64,000 bases of DNA from an uncultured Eubacteriales bacterium (GCA_902789365.1 CADANQ010000001.1:1-64000); one strand, 5' to 3'. Shown: positions 25,393-33,902, numbered from the stretch's first letter. Translations and numbers: made by a program. The notes: generated from the sequence alone by a model not told the origin.

Positions 25393-26497
25393 GGGCTATT
25401 CCCTCCTTCGTTTCACTGTGCCTCATGCAGAGACGGTAATTGATAAAGAATTCCCCGCCGATGATGAAAAACAGGATTATGCCCGTCAGGATATCCGCAA
25501 AGGAGGAGTTCAGCTTGCATTTCTGAGCCATCTCACTGGCTCCCCTGTCGAGGAAAACCAGCAGGAAACTGGCAAGAATCATCCAGACGGGATTGAACTT
25601 GGCAAGCCATGACACCATCACGGCGGTAAATCCCCTGCCGTCCACCAGGGTGGTTGTCAGCGTGTGGTCCGTTCCGCCGGTAAGCATGAATCCCGCGATG
25701 CCGCACATGGCGCCCGAAAGAATCATGGTGCGCATGATGACGCGGTCCACCTTGATGCCCACGTACCGCGCGGTCTTTTCGCTTTCGCCCACAACGGTCA
25801 GTTCATATCCGTGCTTTGAGAAACGCAGGTAAAAATACATCCCGGTGCAGAGAACGGCCGCAATCAGGATGCTGAGCAGGTACTTCTGCCCTCCCACCAC
25901 CGGAAGCCAGCCGATGTTCGAGCTCTGATTGATAACCCCTATGTTTCCGGAGCCCTTCGGAGACTCCCAGAACACGCAGAAAAAAGCCACCAGCTGAGTC
26001 GCGATGTAGTTCATCATCAGGGTGAAGAGCGTTTCGTTTGTGTTCCATTTCGCCTTGAAAAAGGCGGGGATCAGGCCCCAGACAGCGCCTGCAATAATGC
26101 TGGCGGCAAGCATCGCGCAGATCACGGCCCAGTTGGGAAGAACGCTTTTCAGGGTGATCATGCATGCGGCGGATGCCAGGCACCCCATCAGGGCCTGCCC
26201 TTCGCCGCCGATATTCCAGAACCGCATCTGGAACGCCGGCGTGACCGCCAGGGAAATCACAAGGAGCATCGCCACGTTCTGGCCGGTGGCCCACATCTTG
26301 CGGGGAGATCCGAAGGTTCCGTTGAAGATGGAGGTGAAAATCTGCACCGGATTCTGGCCCGTCATGATCAGCGAAATCACAGCGCACAAAATCATGGCCA
26401 GTACAATGGAAAGCCCGCGGTACAGCCACGCTTTCCACCAGGGCATCGGCGCGCGCTTTACAATATGAAACAACGGTTTTTTTTCAGGCTTGCTCAT
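25385..26497 (-). CDS. ABC transporter permease, BMP/nucleoside type (NupP-like)
   Basis: 370 residues. A cytoplasmic N-terminus of about 25 residues rich in Lys and Arg precedes eight to ten hydrophobic helices. Family segments include FSSPRK-like GTFGSPRKMWATGQNVAMLL, RFWNIGGEGQALMG and LTVVGESEKTARYVGIKVDR, the last being the ATPase-coupling loop. It overlaps the ATPase gene by 14 bases and the second permease gene by 8, so the three are translated together. With its partner it forms the membrane channel of the probable nucleoside importer. Confidence 0.9.
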   Translation of the reverse strand: MSKPEKKPLFHIVKRAPMPWWKAWLYRGLSIVLAMILCAVISLIMTGQNPVQIFTSIFNGTFGSPRKMWATGQNVAMLLVISLAVTPAFQMRFWNIGGEGQALMGCLASAACMITLKSVLPNWAVICAMLAASIIAGAVWGLIPAFFKAKWNTNETLFTLMMNYIATQLVAFFCVFWESPKGSGNIGVINQSSNIGWLPVVGGQKYLLSILIAAVLCTGMYFYLRFSKHGYELTVVGESEKTARYVGIKVDRVIMRTMILSGAMCGIAGFMLTGGTDHTLTTTLVDGRGFTAVMVSWLAKFNPVWMILASFLLVFLDRGASEMAQKCKLNSSFADILTGIILFFIIGGEFFINYRLCMRHSETKEGIAHV

Positions 26498-28022
26498 TCG
26501 CTTTCCCCCCGATATGCGTCATCAGCATACCTACCTCCCTTTTGTCCGCCGTACGCCCGTCCAGGATGCCGCTGACCTTTCCGTCGCAGATCACCAGGAT
26601 CCTGTCCGCAATCTCCAGCAGCACATCCAGGTCCTCGCCGACATAGATCACGGCTACCCCGTCCTTTTTCTGCCGATTGATCAGGTCGTAGATGGTATAG
26701 GAGGAATTGATATCCAGTCCACGCACCGCGTAGGCCGTCAGAAGGACGGTGGGAGACGCGTTGATCTCCCTTCCGACAAGCACCTTCTGTACGTTGCCTC
26801 CGGAAAGACGCCGGACCGGCGTATTCAACCCCGGCGTATTCACTTCCAGGTCATGGATGACGTTCTGGGCCACGTTCCTGGGCGTCTTCCTGTCGGTGAA
26901 TATCGACCGGCCCTTGCGGAACGACCGGAGCATCATGTTGTCCGTCAGGTCCATGTTCCCCACCAGGCCCATGCCCAGCCTGTCCTCGGGAACAAAGGAC
27001 AAAACGACGCCCATCTCGGCAATCTTCAAAGGATCCTTGCCGATCAGGCTTTCCTTCCGCCCGTCATCCTCGATATAGTTGACCTCGCCCTCCTGCGTAT
27101 GCTGCAGACCGGCGATGGCCTCCAGGAGTTCCTTCTGTCCGCAGCCGGAAATCCCGGCAATTCCCAGGATTTCTCCGGAATTGGCCGTAAACGACACATG
27201 GTCCAGCTTAAGTATCCCGTCCTCCGTCCTGACCGTCAGGTCCCTGACCTCCAGCCTGGGCTTCGGATTCACCGGTTCGGGCCGCTCAATGTTCAGGGTA
27301 ACGGAATGACCCACCATCATATCGGTCATTTCCTGGGCATCCGTATCCTTGGTAACAAGATCGCCGACAAACTGCCCGGAGCGGAGGACCGCCACCCTGT
27401 CCGACAGGCTGAGCACCTCCTGCATCTTGTGGGTGATGATGATAATCGCCTTGCCGCTTTCTTTCATGGAGCGGAGAACGGCAAACAGCTTGTCTGTCTC
27501 CTGCGGCGTCAGCACGGCCGTCGGCTCGTCAAGGATAAGGATATCCGCCCCGCGGTAAAGAGCCTTGACGATTTCGACGGTCTGTTTCTGGGAAACCGAC
27601 ATATCATAGATTTTCTGGGCGGGGTCGACGTCGAATCCGAATTTTGAGCAGATCTCCCTGATTTTTGCGGAAGCGGCCTTCAGATCGAGCTTTCCGTCCA
27701 GGCCGAGAACGATGTTTTCAGCCGCGGTCAGCAGGTCAACCAGCTTGAAATGCTGGTGGATCATGCCGATATGATGGTCGAACGCATCCCTGGGGGAACG
27801 GATGACCACGGGCTTCCCGTCGATCAGGATCTGGCCCTCGTCCGGGAAATAAATCCCGGCGAGCATATTCATCAGGGTCGTCTTCCCGCTCCCGTTTTCA
27901 CCGAGCAGGGCCAGGATCTCCCCTTTGTAAATATCCAGGTTCACATGGTCGTTTGCGACCACGTTTCTGCCAAAGACCTTGGTTATGCCGCGCATCGATA
28001 CGGCAGGCGTTTTTGTTTCCAT
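26484..28022 (-). CDS. ABC transporter ATP-binding protein, double ABC domain (NupO-like)
   Basis: 512 residues with two ABC domains. The first (about 7-240) has Walker A GENGSGKTT, the variant signature MSVSQKQTVEIVKAL and Walker B ILILDEPTAVLTPQ. The second (about 258-505) has a degenerate Walker A, GISGCGQKE, the signature LSGGNVQKVLVGREI, and TVLLTAYAVRGLD where most relatives have a Q-P-T-R-G-L-D segment. This asymmetry is normal for sugar and nucleoside importers of the RbsA/YufO group, although the Y-A-V change is unusual. It powers the two following permeases. Confidence 0.9.
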   Translation of the reverse strand: METKTPAVSMRGITKVFGRNVVANDHVNLDIYKGEILALLGENGSGKTTLMNMLAGIYFPDEGQILIDGKPVVIRSPRDAFDHHIGMIHQHFKLVDLLTAAENIVLGLDGKLDLKAASAKIREICSKFGFDVDPAQKIYDMSVSQKQTVEIVKALYRGADILILDEPTAVLTPQETDKLFAVLRSMKESGKAIIIITHKMQEVLSLSDRVAVLRSGQFVGDLVTKDTDAQEMTDMMVGHSVTLNIERPEPVNPKPRLEVRDLTVRTEDGILKLDHVSFTANSGEILGIAGISGCGQKELLEAIAGLQHTQEGEVNYIEDDGRKESLIGKDPLKIAEMGVVLSFVPEDRLGMGLVGNMDLTDNMMLRSFRKGRSIFTDRKTPRNVAQNVIHDLEVNTPGLNTPVRRLSGGNVQKVLVGREINASPTVLLTAYAVRGLDINSSYTIYDLINRQKKDGVAVIYVGEDLDVLLEIADRILVICDGKVSGILDGRTADKREVGMLMTHIGGKANEQA

Positions 28023-28051
28023 CGGTTTTTCCGCTCCGTCCGGATAAATCG

Positions 28052-28089
28052 AAAGGCAGCGCGCCTCTTTTACAGACGCGCTGCCCTTT
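28052..28089 (-). terminator. Intra-operon hairpin between binding protein and ATPase
   Basis: GGCAGCGCG (28055-28063) pairs with CGCGCTGCC (28077-28085), with flanking AAA/TTT pairs. There is no long T run on the minus strand. It probably stabilises the 3' end of the binding-protein message or lets only part of transcription continue, as in other importers that need more binding protein than membrane parts. Confidence 0.6.
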
Positions 28090-28126
28090 GAAAGGAAGAC
28101 GTCAGCCTCCCCTGGGGTTCATTTGC

Positions 28127-29320
28127 TTAAGCGCCGGTGTCAAGCAGCGTGATACCGTCGATCTGGATGTCAAAATAGGGAGCGCTGCGGAATTCGGACT
28201 CATGGAAATATCCGTCGGAAATAACTTCGGTATCGGGGGTGTAATTCTCGTCGGTATCCACGTCGGCCAGGTAGCTGTCCAGGGCGGCGCCGTTCACGGT
28301 GAAAGCGGAAACGTCGAACACCTTCAGGGAGCCGTCTTCCAGGGCGGCCTTCGCTTCGGCGATGGCTTCGGCGGTGCCGGGGGCGGCAACAGCCGCGTTG
28401 ACGTCGGTCAGTTCGACGGAGCCGGCTGCCAGGTTGCCGGTCCAGTCGGCCGCGATGGCTTCACCGTTCAGGACGCAGGTAATCATGTATTCCATGTAGG
28501 GCACCCAGTTGATGCGGGAGGAAACGATGAAGGTGTTGGGACCGGCATCGATGGTGGAGCCGTTGTAGGAAACGTTGGGGATGCCGGCGGCTTCGCAGGC
28601 GGAGGGAGCGCCGAGGGAATCGGCGTGCTGGCTGATCAGGACGCAGCCGTCGTTAATCAGCTTCTGCGCGCCTTCGGTCTCCAGAGCCTGGTCATACCAG
28701 GAGCCGGTGAAGGTCACTTCCATGGTCGCGGAGGGAACCACATGGCGCACGCCCAGGAAGAAGGAGGTGTAGCCGGAAACGACCTCGGCATAGGGATACG
28801 CGCCGACGTAACCGATTTTGGCTTCAGCCTCGGTGATCTTGCCGCTGTCGATCATTTCCTTGACCTTCATGCCCGCGGCGATGCCGGCGAGGAAACGGCC
28901 TTCATAAATGGAAGCAAACGCGTTGTGATAATTGGGCAGGCCGACGGTGTGGGCCTTGGTGCCGGTCGCGTGGCAGAACTGAACCTCGGGGAATTCCTTG
29001 GCGGCCTCGATCATATAGTCCTCATGGCCGAAGGAATCGGCAAAGATGATGGTGCAGCCGCCGTCGCAGAGTTCGACCGCCTTATTGTAGCATTCCTGTC
29101 CTTCGGGAACGTTGGTCACAATCTCATATTCAACGCCGAGATTTTCGCAGGCTTCCTTGGCGGCGCGCAGGAAGTTGAGGTCATAAGTGGAGTTTTCGTC
29201 GTGCAGGAAAATGAAACCGACCTTGACGTCTTCCTTGGCCATGCCGTCCGCTAGGGCAGAAACGCAGAACAGGCACATCACACACACGGCCAACAGAGCG
29301 ATCAGTTTTTTCATGGACAT
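28127..29320 (-). CDS. BMP family ABC transporter substrate-binding protein
   Basis: 397 residues from the ATG at 29320 (GGAGG 6 bases upstream; the frame is open 16 codons further). The signal peptide ends VSALAD; I see no lipobox cysteine in the standard spacing, although BMP proteins are usually lipoproteins. The BMP/PnrA fold is recognised from VKVGFIFLHDENSTYDLNFLRAAKEA, FADSFGHEDYM and FCHATGTKA, then YEGRFLAGIAAGMK and IGYVGAYPYAEVVSGYTSFFLGV. Such proteins bind purine nucleosides in known cases. It is the first gene of the transporter operon and is followed by a hairpin that probably raises its dose. Confidence 0.9.
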   Translation of the reverse strand: MSMKKLIALLAVCVMCLFCVSALADGMAKEDVKVGFIFLHDENSTYDLNFLRAAKEACENLGVEYEIVTNVPEGQECYNKAVELCDGGCTIIFADSFGHEDYMIEAAKEFPEVQFCHATGTKAHTVGLPNYHNAFASIYEGRFLAGIAAGMKVKEMIDSGKITEAEAKIGYVGAYPYAEVVSGYTSFFLGVRHVVPSATMEVTFTGSWYDQALETEGAQKLINDGCVLISQHADSLGAPSACEAAGIPNVSYNGSTIDAGPNTFIVSSRINWVPYMEYMITCVLNGEAIAADWTGNLAAGSVELTDVNAAVAAPGTAEAIAEAKAALEDGSLKVFDVSAFTVNGAALDSYLADVDTDENYTPDTEVISDGYFHESEFRSAPYFDIQIDGITLLDTGA

Positions 29321-29366
29321 AATTTCCTCCTTCTTTCTTTCGCTTGTGCGAAATGAAAACATGAAC

Positions 29367-29395
29367 ATGATAGCCTATCAGGTGCCAAATGTAAA
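29367..29395 (-). promoter_or_regulatory. Promoter of the nucleoside transporter operon
   Basis: Minus strand TTTACA (29395-29390), 17 bases, TATCAT (29372-29367). A small hairpin, TTTCGC-ACAA-GCGAAA, lies in the short leader. No purine riboswitch is present. Confidence 0.7.
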
Positions 29396-29407
29396 GGGAA
29401 AATCGCC

Positions 29408-29454
29408 AAAAAGACGAACTTTAAGAAAAAATACCAAAAAATATTCGTCTTTTT
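29408..29454. terminator. Bidirectional terminator after xpt
   Basis: AAAAAGACGAA (29408-29418) and TTCGTCTTTTT (29444-29454) pair perfectly over 11 bases with a 25-base A-rich loop. It ends the mnmG-xpt transcript on the minus strand and lies just upstream of the transporter promoter. Confidence 0.65.
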
Positions 29455-29496
29455 TGCCCGCCTGACGGATATATCCGCCGGGCTATGGCGTATACG

Positions 29497-30078
29497 TCAT
29501 TCTTCCCTGAGGCAGACGTTCCCGTTTTCGTCGATACGGTCGACAATGGCGAGGGAATACAGGTCCGTCCCCCGGCGTCTCAGGTTCTCCCCGCCGGGCT
29601 GGAAGCCCTTTTCGATCCCGATCCCTACGCCGCATACCCTGCAGCCCGCCTGCTCGCACAGGTCCATCATGCCATGCACCGCCTGACCGTCCGCCAGGAA
29701 ATCATCGACGATCAGGACGACGGAGCCTTCCGGAAGATACCTGCGGTCCGCGCGGATCGTGCTTTCGGTTTTATGCGTAAAGGAATAAACCTTCGACGTG
29801 ACCATTTCCTCGTTCTGAACCACAGTGCTCCCTTTTTTGGCGAAGACCACCGGGATATCCCCGAGAGCCCGCGCGCAGGCGAGGGCCAGGGCGATCCCGC
29901 TGGCTTCGACCGTAAGAATCAGGTCCGGACGGCAGGACGCAAAATGGTCCGCCAGCGCCTCCCCCATGCGGAACATCAGCCCCGTATCGATCCTGTGGTT
30001 CAGGAACATGTCCACCTTGACGATGTCTTTGCCGATGGTTTTTCCCCATTTGCGGATCGCTTCGTTCAGTTCCTTCAT
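29497..30078 (-). CDS. xpt: Xanthine phosphoribosyltransferase
   Basis: 193 residues, the family length. It converts xanthine and PRPP to XMP for purine salvage. The pattern follows Bacillus Xpt throughout: KVDMFLNHRIDTGLM near the start, ILTVEASGIALALACARALG, VYSFTHKTES, the PRPP loop VLIVDDFLADGQAVHGM, and GIGIEKGFQPGGENL. An AGGAGGAG site lies before the ATG. It follows mnmG by 98 bases. The xpt genes of Firmicutes often have a guanine riboswitch, but I could not find one in that gap. It is next to the probable nucleoside importer, which fits purine uptake and salvage. Confidence 0.92.
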   Translation of the reverse strand: MKELNEAIRKWGKTIGKDIVKVDMFLNHRIDTGLMFRMGEALADHFASCRPDLILTVEASGIALALACARALGDIPVVFAKKGSTVVQNEEMVTSKVYSFTHKTESTIRADRRYLPEGSVVLIVDDFLADGQAVHGMMDLCEQAGCRVCGVGIGIEKGFQPGGENLRRRGTDLYSLAIVDRIDENGNVCLREE

Positions 30079-30176
30079 AACTTACTCCTCCTGTTCCCGC
30101 GTCCGCCGAAACCCGGGCCGAAGTCTCTCTGTTCGGGACACGGTCTTATTGGATACCCGTAATGTATCCCTTCCGG

Positions 30177-31970
30177 TCACTTTTCCGCGCCGGCGGGACG
30201 GTTTTTCATCAGCCACACCATCAGGACGGAAACGTCCGCCGGGGATACTCCCGGGATCCGGGACGCCTGCCCGAGGGACGACGGCCTTTGTGCGGCGAGC
30301 TTCTGCCTGGCCTCCAGGCGAAGGGCGCTCATTTCCGCATACGGCGCGTCATCCGGCAAACGGTAGTCCTCCATGGCGCGCATTCGGCTGACAAGGGACG
30401 CTTCCTTTTCCAGATAGCCCCCGTATTTGATCTCGATCTCTGCCTGCGCGACCGACGACGCCATGAAGCCGTACCCTTCATCCATTCTGAGATGCCCCTC
30501 TGGCTTTCTGACATCCTTCAGGCGTCCCTCCTCGGTCAGGATGCGGATAATCTCAGCCGTCTCCTTCTGTTTCCGTTCCGCCCGCCGCATCCTCTCATCC
30601 GACGCGAGCCCCAGGGCATGGGACAGAGCCGTCAGGCGAAGATCCGCGTTGTCCTGCCTGAGGAGCAGCCTGAATTCCGCCCGGGAGGTCATCATCCGGT
30701 AAGGCTCGTCGGTTCCCTTGGTGGTCAGGTCGTCGCAGAGTACGCCGATGTACGCCTGGTCCCGGGTAAGGATCAGCGGTTCCTTTCCGAGGCAGTACAT
30801 GGAGGCGTTGATTCCTGCCAGGATTCCCTGGGCCGCCGCTTCCTCGTATCCGCTGGTTCCGTTGATCTGGCCGGCGAAATACAATCCGGCGATGTCAAGC
30901 GCGCCAAGGGAAGGCCTCAGAGCCGTCGGATCGATGCAGTCGTACTCGATTGCATACGCCAGGCGGGTGATGACGCACCTTTCCAGCCCCCGGATCGTGC
31001 GGTACATCTTCCATTGCACGTCCTGGGGCATGGACGTCGACATGCCCTGGACATACCATTCCGGATATCCCCTTCCCTCGGGCTCAAGAAACAGCTGATG
31101 CCTGTCCTTGTCCGCAAAGCGGACAATCTTGGTTTCGATGGAGGGACAGTACCTGGCTCCGGTCCCCGTAATGGAACCGGTGAACATCGGCGCCCTGTGC
31201 AGGTTTTCCCTGATGATCCTGTGGGTTTCCTCGTTCGTCCATGTCAGGTAGCATTTTTCGGTGTTTTCGATCCTGCGGTCCGTCAGAAAGGAAAACGGCA
31301 CCACGGGCTCGTCGCCCAGCTGCTCCTCCATCAGGTCAAAATCGATGCTTCGCGCGTCCACCCGCGCCGGGGTCCCGGTTTTGAACCGTCTGATGGAAAA
31401 CCCGAGATCCGCGAGGTTTTTCGACAGGCGCGTCGCCGGCAGAAGCCCCTGGGGGCCTCCGTCCCAGGACGTTTCGCCGATGATGATCCGCGATTTCAGG
31501 TAAACGCCCGTGCAAAGGACGCAGGCCCGGCAGGAAATCGTCTCGCCGTCGGCCGTTCTGACGGCGCAGACCCTGCCGTTCTTTACCGAGATCTCCGAAC
31601 ACTCCCCCTGACGGACGGTCAGGCGTTCCGCGGAAAAAACGGCCCTCATCATCCGCGACTGGTAAGCCCGTTTGTCGGTCTGGGCGCGAAGGGAATGGAC
31701 TGCGGGCCCCTTGGCTGTGTTCAGCATCCGGCTCTGAAGGGTCACATCGTCCGCGGCCAGGCCCATTTCGCCGCCCAGCGCGTCCACCTCCCGCACCAGA
31801 TGACCTTTCCCCGTCCCGCCGACGGACGGATTGCAGGGCATCAGGGCCACGGATTCGATGTTCAGCGTCAGAAGGACCGTATCCAGCCCGAGCCTGGAAG
31901 CGGCAAGCGCCGCTTCGCATCCCGCGTGACCTGCCCCGATAACAACTACGTCGGCCAAAGATAAACCCAC
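30177..31970 (-). CDS. mnmG: tRNA uridine-5-carboxymethylaminomethyl synthesis enzyme MnmG
   Basis: 597 residues, slightly short for MnmG (GidA). With MnmE it modifies U34 of several tRNAs, using FAD and methylenetetrahydrofolate. The N-terminal FAD motif is ADVVVIGAGHAGCEAALAA, followed by MPCNPSVGGTGKGHLVREVDALGG and LNTAKGPAVHSLRAQTDK. The second GidA signature, the segment GYEEAAAQG near residue 370, and the C-terminal helical domain are present. The frame begins at a GTG (31970), but a TTG at 31958 has AGGTGG 8 bases upstream and may be the true start. mnmE is not in the window. Confidence 0.95.
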   Translation of the reverse strand: MGLSLADVVVIGAGHAGCEAALAASRLGLDTVLLTLNIESVALMPCNPSVGGTGKGHLVREVDALGGEMGLAADDVTLQSRMLNTAKGPAVHSLRAQTDKRAYQSRMMRAVFSAERLTVRQGECSEISVKNGRVCAVRTADGETISCRACVLCTGVYLKSRIIIGETSWDGGPQGLLPATRLSKNLADLGFSIRRFKTGTPARVDARSIDFDLMEEQLGDEPVVPFSFLTDRRIENTEKCYLTWTNEETHRIIRENLHRAPMFTGSITGTGARYCPSIETKIVRFADKDRHQLFLEPEGRGYPEWYVQGMSTSMPQDVQWKMYRTIRGLERCVITRLAYAIEYDCIDPTALRPSLGALDIAGLYFAGQINGTSGYEEAAAQGILAGINASMYCLGKEPLILTRDQAYIGVLCDDLTTKGTDEPYRMMTSRAEFRLLLRQDNADLRLTALSHALGLASDERMRRAERKQKETAEIIRILTEEGRLKDVRKPEGHLRMDEGYGFMASSVAQAEIEIKYGGYLEKEASLVSRMRAMEDYRLPDDAPYAEMSALRLEARQKLAAQRPSSLGQASRIPGVSPADVSVLMVWLMKNRPAGAEK

Positions 31971-32000
31971 CTTTCACGCCTGACCTGGAACAATTTTTGA

Positions 32001-32009
32001 ATTATAGCA
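32001..32009 (-). promoter_or_regulatory. Extended -10 promoter of mnmG
   Basis: Minus strand TGC-TATAAT (32009-32001), an extended -10 element with only a poor -35 box, about 31 bases before the start of mnmG. Confidence 0.55.
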
Positions 32010-32079
32010 CGAACTGACAATAAATAAAAGAAAGAAAACCAAATAATCGGGTCATATTGTTCGGGGAGGCAGCGAAAAA

Positions 32080-32129
32080 TGTAACACTTCATGGCTTTTT
32101 TATTGCAAAAGTTTTATGCGAGTGTTACA
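32080..32129. repeat. 9-base inverted repeat across a promoter
   Basis: TGTAACACT (32080-32088) and AGTGTTACA (32121-32129) are perfect inverted copies, 41 bases apart, about four helical turns. They bracket the -35 box of the downstream gene and the second arm overlaps its -10 box. This looks like a paired operator, but the protein is unknown. Confidence 0.6.
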
Positions 32130-32131
32130 AT
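32103..32131 (+). promoter_or_regulatory. Promoter of the exported protein gene
   Basis: TTGCAA (32103-32108), 17 bases, TACAAT (32126-32131). It is embedded in the inverted repeat at 32080-32129. Confidence 0.75.
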
Positions 32132-32184
32132 CTGACTGAATCGATTATTCAGGGCATTTTTCCGCCCGAAAGGGAGTATGCATT

Positions 32185-33120
32185 ATGAAAAAAACCTTGT
32201 GCCTTGCGGCGACACTCGCACTGCTTCTTGCCCTTGCCGGCACGGCGTCCGCGGCGACGACAGCCTATACCTTCAGCGGACCGCAGATTGCCCTCGGCAT
32301 CGATCAGAGCGTCTATGAAACCGTCCTGACCCTGGACAACCTGGCGGAGCATGAGGATTATCTGCTTTCCAACGGGTATACCGTCGAGGGGATGACCAAT
32401 GTATTCAATTCCAACGGATACCTTGTATACGCCGTCGACGCCGAAAACAACCGAACGCTGGTGCTCAGCGCCCAGATCACCGTGGACAGCGAAATGTACT
32501 TCGACCTGAACGAGCAGGACAGCGACATGCGCAAGGAATTCCGCACGGCGCACAGGGGCGACGCCTACACTCTTCTGGGCTACTCCTATTCCCAGGCGGA
32601 ATGGAACAATTACGGCGGCACGCTCCAGCGTTTTCTGCGCACAAAATACGCCTTCAGCGAAAACGGCGAAATCGAGCACCGCGGCTATCAGCGCAAAACA
32701 ATCCGCAACGGCTATACCATCACCCTGGATATGCAGGTCCGCGACCGGGACCTGAAATCCTCCGACGAAAAAGCGCTTGAGCAGGCCATGGACAATTTCA
32801 GCTTCATTACCATCGCCCCAATGCCCCTTCTGCCCGCAAAGCTGTCCGTTTCGTCCGAGCCGCCGGCCGCCACGTCTTCCGATTCCTTTACGGTGAAAGG
32901 AACCACCGAAAAGAAGGGCAGCATCACCATCACCGTCGTTTCCCTGACCTCCTCTTCCGGCAACGTCTTCACGGGAACGGCCAACAGCTCAGGCAGTTTT
33001 TCCGTGAAGGTCACCCTTCCGGAGCCCGGCATCTATTCCGTGGTGGTCGAAGCGTCCGCCGACAATTCCCTCAAGACCCAGTTCTCATACACGGTGAACT
33101 ACCAGAACCAGAAGAAATAA
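32185..33120 (+). CDS. Exported protein with C-terminal Ig-like domain, unknown function
   Basis: 311 residues. The signal peptide MKKTLCLAATLALLLALAGTASA is cut at about 23. A central domain (about 25-205) has no family I recognise; it contains IALGIDQSVYETVLTL, SNGYTVEGMTNVFNSNGYLVYAVD and repeated Tyr and Asn residues. Residues about 215-305 look like a beta-sandwich (SSDSFTVKGTTEKKGSITITVVS, then SGSFSVKVTLPEPGIYSVVVEAS), typical of a bacterial Ig-like module. There is no anchor. It has its own promoter and terminator. Probably secreted or held in the cell wall. Confidence 0.75.
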   Translation: MKKTLCLAATLALLLALAGTASAATTAYTFSGPQIALGIDQSVYETVLTLDNLAEHEDYLLSNGYTVEGMTNVFNSNGYLVYAVDAENNRTLVLSAQITVDSEMYFDLNEQDSDMRKEFRTAHRGDAYTLLGYSYSQAEWNNYGGTLQRFLRTKYAFSENGEIEHRGYQRKTIRNGYTITLDMQVRDRDLKSSDEKALEQAMDNFSFITIAPMPLLPAKLSVSSEPPAATSSDSFTVKGTTEKKGSITITVVSLTSSSGNVFTGTANSSGSFSVKVTLPEPGIYSVVVEASADNSLKTQFSYTVNYQNQKK

Positions 33121-33138
33121 CCTGCGTCCCGATAATCC

Positions 33139-33175
33139 GCGGCAGCCCTTTCGGGGCTGCCGCTGCTTATGTTTT
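33139..33175 (+). terminator. Terminator of the exported protein gene
   Basis: GCGGCAGCCC (33139-33148) pairs with GGGCTGCCGC (33154-33163) with a 5-base loop, followed by a weak T-rich stretch (TGCTTATGTTTT). Confidence 0.65.
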
Positions 33176-33185
33176 GATCCCCCGC

Positions 33186-33212
33186 AAAAAAAACGGCCCC
33201 GTTCCGGGGCCG
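33186..33212 (-). terminator. Terminator of the small membrane protein gene
   Basis: CGGCCCCG, a 3-base loop and CGGGGCCG (33194-33212), preceded on the plus strand by eight As; on the minus strand this gives a strong hairpin plus eight Ts, ending the gene at 33237-33722. Confidence 0.9.
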
Positions 33213-33236
33213 GATGAACGAAGCCGTTTGCGCCGC

Positions 33237-33722
33237 TTACTGCGCAAGAAGGGTCTGCAGATTCGTCAGGTGCGTCAATAGCAGCGTCTGCGCGTCCAGC
33301 GTGGAGGCCTTCGCTCCGGAAAGAAGCATCTCGAAATTGTCAATATCGCCGTACAGCGCCGTGAATACGTCGTCGCTGATCAGGCGGTTGTTGTCCAGGG
33401 CGATGCTCAGCTTGTTCATTTCTTCGATCGCGTAAACGTACTGTCGGATCCTTCCGATATCGGACATCGTTTTCGATGTGGTGGACCGGTCCATCCGGTT
33501 CAAAACGATAATTGCGCTGGAAAGATCGGAATTGATGCGCGCCATAATTTCCGAATGCACATTGACCCCAGGGGTCCCGGTCCTGATCAGGACGATGACA
33601 AGAACCAGCACCGCCACGGACAGCACCGCCACGGCGGCGAGCAGCAGCCTGCGGACGGTTTCGCTTTGGCGGCTTCCCCCGGCATCCATTCTTGCGGAAT
33701 ACCGATACATCTGTCCCTTCAT
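33237..33722 (-). CDS. Small single-helix membrane protein, unknown function
   Basis: 161 residues with GGAGG 6 bases before the ATG. A basic N-terminus (about 1-26) precedes one membrane helix (about 27-47, LLAAVAVLSVAVLVLVIVLI), so the rest is probably outside the cell. The external part (about 50-161) is helical and polar, with regular spacing of Leu and Ile (INSDLSSAIIVLNRMD, then QTLLLTHLTNLQTLLAQ) that suggests a coiled coil or helical bundle. No family recognised. It is divergent from the ABC cluster and has its own promoter and terminator. Confidence 0.75.
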   Translation of the reverse strand: MKGQMYRYSARMDAGGSRQSETVRRLLLAAVAVLSVAVLVLVIVLIRTGTPGVNVHSEIMARINSDLSSAIIVLNRMDRSTTSKTMSDIGRIRQYVYAIEEMNKLSIALDNNRLISDDVFTALYGDIDNFEMLLSGAKASTLDAQTLLLTHLTNLQTLLAQ

Positions 33723-33749
33723 CTTTTCCTCCGTTAATCAGTTTTATTC

Positions 33750-33778
33750 ATTATAGCACGAAACCCCGAAGACGTAAA
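33750..33778 (-). promoter_or_regulatory. Promoter of the small membrane protein gene
   Basis: Minus strand TTTACG (33778-33773), 17 bases, TATAAT (33755-33750), with a TGC extension just upstream of the -10 box. Confidence 0.75.
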
Positions 33779-33868
33779 GAGAACGCATTTTTCAGTATCC
33801 TTACATATTCGTGACAGCAAAAACCCTCCTTTTTACAATTTGTTCATCATCTCTTCATATACGCGTGG

Positions 33869-33881
33869 TAACATACTGTTA
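33869..33881. promoter_or_regulatory. Palindrome upstream of the ABC cluster
   Basis: TAACA-TAC-TGTTA, a perfect 5-base inverted repeat, 22 bases before the start codon of the ABC ATPase gene. It is a possible operator. I did not find a strong sigma-A promoter in this gap. Confidence 0.35.
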
Positions 33882-33902
33882 TTAATCTTTGAAGGAGACG
33901 TT

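Noticed and set aside
29455..29486. GC-rich hairpin (GCCCG, inner CGGATATATCCG, CGGGC) after xpt.
   Set aside because: As a terminator it has its T run on the wrong side; the 29408-29454 stem explains termination better.
30079..30176. Guanine riboswitch before xpt.
   Set aside because: No conserved purine-riboswitch loops in the 98-base gap.
30162..31964. A 600-codon plus-strand frame opposite mnmG.
   Set aside because: It mirrors the codon bias of mnmG, has no family motifs, and MnmG is beyond doubt on the other strand.
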